Position numbers and translations under genes: made by a program
Assembly: GCA_934717675.1 (NCBI GenBank)
Contig: CAKUYZ010000047.1
Coordinates: 1 to 13,080 of the forward strand
DNA: 13,080 bases
Source: an uncultured Bacteroidales bacterium
GTDB lineage: Bacteria; Bacteroidota; Bacteroidia; Bacteroidales; Marinilabiliaceae
Direction: 5' to 3'
The notes under the pieces: model-generated
Seen by the model: the letters and a program-made list of their open reading frames with translations, nothing else
Told to the model about the DNA's origin: nothing
Database searches by the model: none
In this document: positions 7,948 to 13,080 of the stretch, piece after piece
Position numbering within the stretch: the first letter of the stretch is position 1
How the letters are laid out: every line of letters starts with the position of its first letter

Positions 7948-7950
7948 TTG
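7943..7950 (+). promoter_or_regulatory. Candidate promoter (-7 element) for mdh
   Basis: TATTTTTG matches TAnnTTTG exactly. About 20 bases upstream lies a T-run (7917-7921, TTTTT) that may stand in for the -33 element. Initiation near 7957 gives a leader of about 41 bases. AAGGAAA at 7970-7976 is purine-rich but about 20 bases from the ATG. Confidence 0.55.
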
Positions 7951-7997
7951 TAGGTGAAGAACTGACAGAAAGGAAACAAACATAAAAAACGCATACA

Positions 7998-8939
7998 ATG
8001 TCTAAAGTAACAGTTGTCGGCGCCGGTAACGTAGGCGCCACCGTAGCAGACGTCCTCGCATATCGTGAGGCCGCCAATGAGGTTGTCCTCATCGACATCA
8101 AAGAGGGCGTGGCAGAGGGCAAGGCTCTCGACATTTACGAGAAGGCCCCCATCACCCTCTACGATACGAAGACCGTAGGCTCCACCAACGACTACTCCAA
8201 GACCGCAAACTCTGACGTCGTCGTCATCACTTCCGGCCTGCCCCGCAAGCCGGGTATGACCCGCGACGACCTCATCGGCGTAAACTCCGGCATCGTGAAG
8301 TCCGTGACGGAGCAGGTTGTGGCAGCAAGCCCCAATGCCGTCATCATCATTGTCTCCAACCCTCTTGACGTGATGACCTACCAGGCTCACATCACCTCCA
8401 AGTTCCCTCGCAACCGCGTCATCGGCATGGCCGGTGTGCTCGACTGCGCACGCTACAAGGCATTCATTGCAGAACACCTCGGCGTATCCGTAAAGGACGT
8501 GCAGGGTCTGCTCCTCGGTGGCCACGGTGACACCATGGTTCCGCTGCCACGCTTCACCACCGTTGCCGGCATTCCCGTTACCGACCTTATTGACAAGGAC
8601 ACCCTCGACGCAATCGTAAAGCGCACGCAGAACGGTGGCGGTGAGCTCGTCAAACTGATGGGCACCTCCGCATGGTATGCTCCTGGCGCGTCTGCAGCTC
8701 AGATGGTAGAGGCCATTGTTAAGGATCAGAAGCGCGTATTCCCCGTATGCTGCAAGCTGGAGGGTGAGTATGGCATCAACGACTGCTACCTCGGCGTTCC
8801 TGTCGTGCTTGGCAAGAACGGCGTGGAGAAGGTCATTGAGCTGAACCTCAACGATGAGGAGAAGGCTCTGCTGGAGACCAGCCGTCAGCACGTCCTTGAG
8901 GTTATGGGCGCACTTGACAAGCTCAACGCAGCAAAGTAG
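7998..8939 (+). CDS. mdh: Malate dehydrogenase (NAD-dependent)
   Basis: MDH interconverts malate and oxaloacetate with NAD in the cytoplasm. In anaerobic Bacteroidota it belongs to the reductive branch from oxaloacetate towards succinate or propionate. The 313-residue protein is the LDH-like, tetramer-type MDH. It has the Rossmann loop GAGNVG (8-13), Asp33 ending the second strand (NAD rather than NADP preference), substrate arginines Arg83 and Arg89 in LPRKPGMTR, Asn121 in SNPLD, Asp149/Arg152 and the catalytic His176 in GGHGDTMVP. Arg83 and a malate-type loop distinguish it from lactate dehydrogenase. Length is complete. The codon choice looks more uniform than in the surrounding genes (many GTC/GTA, AAC, ATC, CTC and CGC codons), consistent with high expression. 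It has its own promoter and a strong terminator, so it is monocistronic. Confidence 0.97.
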   Translation: MSKVTVVGAGNVGATVADVLAYREAANEVVLIDIKEGVAEGKALDIYEKAPITLYDTKTVGSTNDYSKTANSDVVVITSGLPRKPGMTRDDLIGVNSGIVKSVTEQVVAASPNAVIIIVSNPLDVMTYQAHITSKFPRNRVIGMAGVLDCARYKAFIAEHLGVSVKDVQGLLLGGHGDTMVPLPRFTTVAGIPVTDLIDKDTLDAIVKRTQNGGGELVKLMGTSAWYAPGASAAQMVEAIVKDQKRVFPVCCKLEGEYGINDCYLGVPVVLGKNGVEKVIELNLNDEEKALLETSRQHVLEVMGALDKLNAAK

Positions 8940-8960
8940 TCTGGAATCTCTAACTATCAT

Positions 8961-8999
8961 AAAAAGGTCGCCGTACGATTTCCGTACGGCGGCCTTTTT
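8961..8999. terminator. Bidirectional rho-independent terminator after mdh
   Basis: A 17-bp stem (8961-8977 with 8983-8999, one G-T wobble) closes a 5-base ATTTC loop. The left end is AAAAA and the right end TTTTT, so it has a U-tract in both directions. It ends mdh on the plus strand and copA on the minus strand. Confidence 0.93.
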
Positions 9000-9016
9000 G
9001 TTGCCCATACTCTCCT

Positions 9017-11215
9017 TTACAACTTTACCATTTTCAGACGCAGGCTGTTGAGGACGACAGACACGGAACTGAACGCCATGGCCGCGCTTGCCAGCATAGG
9101 GTTTAGGAGAAAGCCGTTGAGGGGATAGAACACACCCGCGGCTATGGGAACGCACATCAGATTGTAAAAGAACGCCCAAAACAAGTTTTGGCGAATAACC
9201 TTAACCGTGTGCCGGGAGAGGCGTATGGCTTCTGGAATCTTGAGCAAATCGGACGATACGATGGTGGCCATGGCCGTCTCGGCCGCAATGTCACTCCCAC
9301 CACCAAGGGCTATGCTCATGTCGGCCTGCGCCAGAGCGGCACTGTCATTTATGCCATCGCCAACCATTGCCACCATATGGCCTTGTTTTTGCAAACCTTG
9401 AATGTAGGCAGACTTACCGTCTGGCAACACCCCCGCCTTAATATGCTCAATGCCCACTCTTGCCGCAACGGATTTTGCCGCCGCCTCATTATCTCCCGTG
9501 AGCAGATGCACCTCCACGCCCATATTTTTCAGTTGCGAGACCGCATCCGCCGCGCTCTGCCGCACCACATCAGCAATGGCAAAAAGCGCAACGACCCCCT
9601 CTGAAGTGGCAAACCACACCAACGTGTCTCCCCCCTTCTCCCACTCTTGAGCCAGAGCCCGCCAACCATCATCAATGGCCACTTTGCCACTCTCCAAGAG
9701 AGACGCATTGCCGGCAAGATACACACGGCCGCCAGCCATGCCCCTAACTCCCCGGCCCGGAATATTCTCAAACCTATCCACATCCACGCCCTCCGCACCA
9801 GGCAGAGCCTCAATGACGGCAGCGGACAACGGATGGCCTGACCGACGCTCCAAAGAGAGCAACACACCCAAAGCGTCTTCGCGCCCTGCCTCAATCTTTT
9901 TGCGGACAACGACAGGACGCCCCTCAGTAAGCGTCCCCGTCTTATCAAGAACCACGGCGTTGACCTTATGCGCCACCTCCAGACTTTCAGCGTCTTTTAT
10001 CAAGACACCAGCCTCGGCGGCTCGGCCGATGCCGACCATAATGGCCGTGGGCGTGGCAAGACCCAACGAGCAAGGGCAAGCGACAATGAGCACAGAGACC
10101 ATGGCCAACACCCCGTGGGCGAAGCCTTCGGCCGGATCAGCCACAACCCACACGATGAAAGCCATGATGGCTACAATGATGATGACCGGCACGAAGACAG
10201 CCGCCACTTTGTCTGCCAACCTCTGCACGCGCGCCCTACTGCCCTGCGCCTCTTGCACCATGCGTATGATGTGTGCCAACATGGTATCAGCCCCCACGCC
10301 GCTCGCCACAAAGCGTAACGTCCCGTTCTGATTGACTGTTCCCGCAAAAAGACTGTCGCAACTTCGCTTGAGCCGAGGGATTGGCTCTCCCGTGAGCATG
10401 CTCTCGTCTACACAAGACTCGCCACTTGCCACGACGCCATCCACCGCAATGCGCTCACCGGGCCTGACAAGCACAACGTCTCCGCGCCTGACGGCGGCAA
10501 TCGGCACATCACGCTTCCCAGCGTCTGAAATGACAGTCACGCTCTTGGGCCTCAGACCCATAAGTTTCCTTATGGCCGAAGAAGAACTCCGTTTGGCGCG
10601 CTCCTCAAGCATCCGGCCGAGCAAGACAAAAGCCACGATGACACCAGCAGCCTCGAAATAAAGACCACGAGACGCCCACGAACCAGGAGCCAAAAGATTG
10701 AAAACGCTGAAAAAATAGGCGATGCCTGTGCTGACGGCCACGAGAGTGTCCATCGAGGCCTGGCCATGCTTTAGCAAACGCCACGCATTGACGAAAAAAC
10801 CGCGCCCCAGGCCAAAGACAACAACCGAGGCGAGCGCCCATTGGACCATGCCGCACCACAGTCCTTGCCCCCAAAACATGCTAAAGAACACCAATGGCAC
10901 GCAAAACGCCAAAGCTGAAATGGCGCGGCGGCGCACACGCAAGTAGTCGGACCGGTCGGCATCGTCAGAGCCAGAGTCCGAGTCCTCACTCTCGGCCACA
11001 ATGTCATAGCCCGCATCTTGGACTGCCGATTGCAAGATGGCATCGGAACACACGTTGGGGTCATACTCCACCACGGCTTTGGCGGACGCAAAATTTACGG
11101 CGGCGCGGCAGACGCCGGCCTGACGGTTCAGCACCTTGTCTACGCGAGCGGCGCAAGACGCACAGCCCATGCCCTTGACGGCATAGATCCTCTTAACATT
11201 TCTACCCTTGTCCAT
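9017..11215 (-). CDS. copA: Copper-exporting P1B-type ATPase (CopA)
   Basis: This 732-residue inner-membrane pump uses ATP to export cytoplasmic Cu(I). One N-terminal HMA domain carries GMGCASC (Cys18, Cys21). An Asp/Ser-rich linker at about 76-90 precedes the first membrane helices. The actuator-domain loop TGE is at 275-277 and the membrane metal site CPC at 380-382. The phosphorylated Asp424 lies in DKTGT, the nucleotide-binding HP motif at 461-462, and GDGINDS at 619-625 (Asp620, Asp624). The end of the protein has FFYNLM in TM7 and MAFSS with NSLRLK in TM8, the P1B-1 pattern specific for Cu(I)/Ag(I) rather than Zn or Cd. The ATG at 11213-11215 follows its own promoter. The gene lies 85 bases after an HMA-AraC regulator on the same strand, which is probably its regulator, and ends at the shared terminator at 8961-8999. 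Confidence 0.96.
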   Translation of the reverse strand: MDKGRNVKRIYAVKGMGCASCAARVDKVLNRQAGVCRAAVNFASAKAVVEYDPNVCSDAILQSAVQDAGYDIVAESEDSDSGSDDADRSDYLRVRRRAISALAFCVPLVFFSMFWGQGLWCGMVQWALASVVVFGLGRGFFVNAWRLLKHGQASMDTLVAVSTGIAYFFSVFNLLAPGSWASRGLYFEAAGVIVAFVLLGRMLEERAKRSSSSAIRKLMGLRPKSVTVISDAGKRDVPIAAVRRGDVVLVRPGERIAVDGVVASGESCVDESMLTGEPIPRLKRSCDSLFAGTVNQNGTLRFVASGVGADTMLAHIIRMVQEAQGSRARVQRLADKVAAVFVPVIIIVAIMAFIVWVVADPAEGFAHGVLAMVSVLIVACPCSLGLATPTAIMVGIGRAAEAGVLIKDAESLEVAHKVNAVVLDKTGTLTEGRPVVVRKKIEAGREDALGVLLSLERRSGHPLSAAVIEALPGAEGVDVDRFENIPGRGVRGMAGGRVYLAGNASLLESGKVAIDDGWRALAQEWEKGGDTLVWFATSEGVVALFAIADVVRQSAADAVSQLKNMGVEVHLLTGDNEAAAKSVAARVGIEHIKAGVLPDGKSAYIQGLQKQGHMVAMVGDGINDSAALAQADMSIALGGGSDIAAETAMATIVSSDLLKIPEAIRLSRHTVKVIRQNLFWAFFYNLMCVPIAAGVFYPLNGFLLNPMLASAAMAFSSVSVVLNSLRLKMVKL

Positions 11216-11219
11216 ATGT

Positions 11220-11231
11220 GTTTAAGTTTAA
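11220..11231 (-). repeat. Tandem GTTTAA repeat in the copA leader
   Basis: GTTTAA occurs twice in direct tandem (11220-11225 and 11226-11231 in plus-strand reading), between the predicted copA transcription start and its ATG. It may be half-sites for a regulator such as the upstream AraC protein, or chance in an AT-rich leader. Confidence 0.25.
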
Positions 11232-11240
11232 CTCTGGACG

Positions 11241-11248
11241 CAAAGGTA
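11241..11248 (-). promoter_or_regulatory. Candidate -7 promoter element for copA
   Basis: Read on the minus strand the site is TACCTTTG, an exact TAnnTTTG match. Predicted initiation near 11234 leaves a leader of about 19 bases. It would let copA be induced separately from the two genes upstream of it. No -33 element is clear, which would fit a promoter needing an activator. Confidence 0.5.
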
Positions 11249-11300
11249 GCAGGGCGACGACGCACCCTCCTTACAGAATTATGGGAATGACTTGCAACTT

Positions 11301-11906
11301 TCAGATTTCGTCGAGTGGCTTCAACCGACCTCCTTTGAGTTGCTTAAACTGGCTGGGAGACATCCCCGTGACATTGCGAAACTGCGAACTAAGGTGGGCC
11401 GCACTAGAGTAATTGAGCCGATCGGCTATCTCACTGATTGACAACTCATCATAGACCAGCAACTCTTTCACCCGCTCAATCTTTTGGAGAATAAAGTACC
11501 GCTCAACGCTTATTCCGTTGACCTCGGAGAAGAGCTTGCTGAGCGAGCCATAGTCGCGGTGCATCCTCTCAGCGAGAAAATCAGACAAGTTGATTGCGGG
11601 CTGGGCGCCCTCTTTGCGCGCAAGCTCAATGACCGACAGTTTTATCTGCTCCACGAGGCGCGTGCGCTTGTCATCTATCAGCTCAAAACCATACTCTTCA
11701 AGGGCTTCCTTTATGGCGGGGCGAGACTGCGGCGAGACAGGGTCGCGAAGCACCGCCTCGCCAAGCTCAACGTGCAACGGCACGAGGCCAATCCTTGTCA
11801 ACGCCTCCGTCACCACCATTATGCAACGGCGGCAAACCATATTTTTAATGTGCAGGACGCAGGCTTCAGCTGCCACAGCGTCTTTGGCACTTTGCGTCAC
11901 GGTCAT
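11301..11906 (-). CDS. AraC-family transcriptional regulator with N-terminal HMA-like domain
   Basis: The 201-residue protein has two parts. Residues about 15-80 look like a ferredoxin-like HMA domain: a VLHI strand, the motif NMVCRRC with Cys25 and Cys28, helices and strands in the usual order, and EYGFELID at its end, where HMA domains often have GYDV-like sequence. Residues about 105-192 form an AraC DNA-binding domain with two helix-turn-helix units (about 109-131 and 155-181) and the usual GMSPSQFK ending. The likely role is a one-component Cu(I) sensor controlling the adjacent copA. The frame is open to 12011, but I choose the ATG at 11904-11906: it overlaps the GH25 stop as ATGA, and the upstream extension is the reading of GH25 in another frame. 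A GxTCxxC-like metal site is reduced here to MVCRRC, so metal binding is inferred. Confidence 0.88.
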   Translation of the reverse strand: MTVTQSAKDAVAAEACVLHIKNMVCRRCIMVVTEALTRIGLVPLHVELGEAVLRDPVSPQSRPAIKEALEEYGFELIDDKRTRLVEQIKLSVIELARKEGAQPAINLSDFLAERMHRDYGSLSKLFSEVNGISVERYFILQKIERVKELLVYDELSISEIADRLNYSSAAHLSSQFRNVTGMSPSQFKQLKGGRLKPLDEI

Positions 11907-12760
11907 TTGGCAATTATATATGACGAAAGTCGGAAACGGGTGGCGTATAGCGCATTGAGGTCCACGGGCACATCGATGCCGGGAATTCGCCCATCTTCTG
12001 AAAATTGCCACACATCAGCACCTGCGGGAGGCTCCGCGACGCTATATCTGGCAATCCACAACGGGTAGCCTTCAAAACGCCCTCCCTCCAACAACTTGGC
12101 CGCGTAGGATTGGGATGTGTATATGATAGGCCGTTTGCCGTAGTGATTTCTCAACCTTTTTGCCACGGAAGCCAGAACCTTGCGCACGGCCGCAATGCCA
12201 AAGTCGCCCAAGAGGGCCTCCTCCAAGTCAATTACAGGGAGCATGTCTCCGTTCCGCAGTCCGGAATGGGATATAAAATTGTCGGCCTGCTCCTCCGCAT
12301 TGGCCATGGTCAAGACATGGTAAGCGCCAAAGAGCGCGCCCGTGGAGCGTATGCCGCGGCGGTTGGCCTCGACGCACGGGTCCTTATAATCGGCCCCCTC
12401 GGTGGCCTTGGCGAAGATGAAACCGATGGAGACGGCCGCCGACGTGTCATCGGCACCCTGACGGCGAGTGGTGATATTGAACGGTATGAGGCGGACCTCG
12501 TCCCACCGGACGTCTCCCTGATAGCGTGACACATCCACCCCGTAGGCATCGGCCTCCGGGACTTTAGGCCCGCCCAAAAGCATCCGCTGCAGGCGGTCAT
12601 AGAAAGGCATCCGCCTGCCCAAGGCACGCCCGCGGGCCGTGAACACGAGCAAAAAAATGGCCACAACCAACGCCGACACTAAGGCCGCGACAACGGCCGC
12701 ACGCCGCCAGAACCTGCGACGCGCCCCCCGACCAGCAGACCTGTTGCGCCTACCTGCCAC
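11903..12760 (-). CDS. Membrane-anchored glycoside hydrolase family 25 muramidase
   Basis: GH25 enzymes cut the beta-1,4 bond between N-acetylmuramic acid and N-acetylglucosamine in peptidoglycan. The 285-residue protein has a very basic N-terminus, one membrane helix at about 21-41 and a linker, then the GH25 barrel from about 72. It starts with YGVDVSRYQG (Asp76), followed by FAKATEG, GAYHVL, the catalytic DLE motif in PVIDLEE (Asp178, Glu180), PIIYTS and PLWIARYS, and ends with a DVWQFSEDGRIPGID signature. The catalytic domain should face the periplasm, tethered to the inner membrane. The start is GTG at 12758-12760; an in-frame TGA at 12773-12775 rules out an earlier start, and starting at the next ATG (residue 51) would lose the anchor. 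Its stop overlaps the regulator gene by ATGA. Cell-wall remodelling or defence against other bacteria are possible roles. Confidence 0.9.
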   Translation of the reverse strand: MAGRRNRSAGRGARRRFWRRAAVVAALVSALVVAIFLLVFTARGRALGRRMPFYDRLQRMLLGGPKVPEADAYGVDVSRYQGDVRWDEVRLIPFNITTRRQGADDTSAAVSIGFIFAKATEGADYKDPCVEANRRGIRSTGALFGAYHVLTMANAEEQADNFISHSGLRNGDMLPVIDLEEALLGDFGIAAVRKVLASVAKRLRNHYGKRPIIYTSQSYAAKLLEGGRFEGYPLWIARYSVAEPPAGADVWQFSEDGRIPGIDVPVDLNALYATRFRLSSYIIAK

Positions 12761-12789
12761 AATATAAAAATTTCATACGTCTCACCCCG

Positions 12790-12797
12790 CGAAAATA
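12790..12797 (-). promoter_or_regulatory. Weak candidate -7 element for the GH25 operon
   Basis: Read on the minus strand the site is TATTTTCG, one mismatch from TAnnTTTG. Initiation near 12783 would give a leader of about 23 bases to the GTG start. It is the best match in the 12761-12853 stretch. Confidence 0.3.
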
Positions 12798-12853
12798 CTG
12801 AAAAATGGGAAGCGACGGACAGCCATGGGTATGCCGACGCCGAACGAAGAAAC

Positions 12854-12891
12854 GCCGGCGTGGCGCGGCACACTGGCCACGCCACGCCGAC
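12854..12891 (-). terminator. Rho-independent terminator of the O-acetylhomoserine sulfhydrylase gene
   Basis: A 16-bp stem (12854-12869 with 12876-12891) closes a 6-base loop. Two positions are C-A mismatches if read on the plus strand but G-U wobbles in the minus-strand RNA, so the hairpin belongs to the leftward transcript. A T-rich sequence (GTTTCTTCGTT) follows it on that strand. Confidence 0.75.
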
Positions 12892-12914
12892 GCATTACAT
12901 TAAAGCCCAGAGCC

Positions 12915-13080
12915 TTATTTGACAACGGCCATGGCCTGGTCGAGGTCGGCAATGATGTCATCCACGTTCTCTATGCCTACCGAGAGGCGGATGAGGTCGG
13001 GCGCAATGCCCGCCTGGCGCAGCTGCTCATCGGAGAGCTGACGGTGCGTGTGGCTGGCCGGGTGGAGCACGCAGGTGCGC
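12915..13080 (-). CDS. O-acetylhomoserine sulfhydrylase (aminocarboxypropyltransferase), C-terminal end only
   Basis: Only the last 55 codons or so are inside the window; the 5' part lies beyond the right edge. My minus-strand translation contains HPASHTHRQLS, GIAPDLIRLSVGIEN and VDDIIADLDQAMAVVK before the TAA at 12915-12917. These are the conserved C-terminal features of PLP-dependent Cys/Met metabolism enzymes; the HPAS-TH-QLS and RLSVGIEN motifs with the DDIIADLDQA tail fit the MetY/O-acetylhomoserine sulfhydrylase branch best. That enzyme makes homocysteine from O-acetylhomoserine and sulfide for methionine synthesis. Cystathionine gamma-synthase or methionine gamma-lyase cannot be fully excluded, because the PLP lysine and substrate-loop residues are outside the window. 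A hairpin terminator follows its stop. Confidence 0.85.
   Translation of the reverse strand, partial: RTCVLHPASHTHRQLSDEQLRQAGIAPDLIRLSVGIENVDDIIADLDQAMAVVK

Noticed and set aside
7359..9179. A 606-codon open frame on the minus strand antisense to the MBL gene, the mdh promoter and mdh.
   Set aside because: It lies opposite two strongly conserved genes and runs through the mdh promoter and terminator. It is rich in Cys, Trp, Arg and His in parts, with no recognisable domain. Long antisense frames are common in G+C-rich genes with biased third positions.
11911..11918. A near -7 element (CAATTATA on the plus strand) just upstream of the regulator ATG.
   Set aside because: It has one mismatch, and initiation would fall on the start codon itself. 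The ATGA overlap with GH25 makes a shared transcript the simpler reading.
11907..12011. A 35-residue N-terminal extension of the AraC regulator from an ATG at 12011.
   Set aside because: The segment is the GH25 C-terminal coding sequence in another frame and is rich in Arg, Trp and Cys. The ATGA overlap at 11903-11906 gives a better start.
11484..12068. A 194-codon plus-strand frame opposite the regulator and the GH25 end.
   Set aside because: It is antisense to two recognisable genes and matches nothing I know. Its composition is that of a complement frame.

Overview
The window looks like a chromosomal housekeeping stretch from a G+C-rich member of Bacteroidota, most likely order Bacteroidales. 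The evidence is: (i) the -7 promoter element TAnnTTTG lies a short distance upstream of most genes or operons, while classical -35/-10 boxes and strong Shine-Dalgarno sequences are rare; (ii) a DUF4293 protein, a family essentially restricted to Bacteroidota; (iii) the very long fused acyl-CoA dehydratase activase/D-component protein typical of anaerobic gut Bacteroidales; and (iv) an LDH-like malate dehydrogenase of the Bacteroidota/Chlorobi type. Genus cannot be decided from this sequence alone. No tRNA, rRNA, CRISPR array, insertion sequence or phage gene was seen, and no gap between genes exceeds about 245 bases.

Left part (1-2803): panB (pantothenate/CoA synthesis) reads leftward and is divergent from a small DUF4293 membrane protein. 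That gene converges on a MaoC-type hydratase, with a strong GC hairpin between the two stops. The MaoC gene is in turn divergent from a short envelope-anchored protein of unknown function. All four have a candidate Bacteroidota promoter directly upstream.

Middle (2901-8999): a 1436-residue protein carries two ATPase modules of the 2-hydroxyacyl-CoA dehydratase activator type followed by dehydratase D-component-like sequence. Its stop overlaps the start of a glyoxalase II-like metallo-hydrolase (TAATG), so the two are very probably translationally coupled. Next comes mdh, which has its own promoter containing a perfect 11-bp inverted repeat and a textbook bidirectional terminator after its stop.

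Right part (9001-13080), all leftward: the end of an O-acetylhomoserine sulfhydrylase gene with its terminator, then a membrane-anchored GH25 muramidase, an AraC-type regulator with an N-terminal metal-binding-like (HMA-like) domain, and the copper exporter copA. The muramidase and regulator overlap by ATGA. The regulator-copA pair reads as a copper-sensing and efflux unit; coupling of the muramidase to it is the least expected arrangement in the window.

I did not find a convincing wholly new system. The best leads are the GH25/HMA-AraC/copA cluster, the fused activase with its coupled hydrolase, and the inverted repeat over the mdh promoter.
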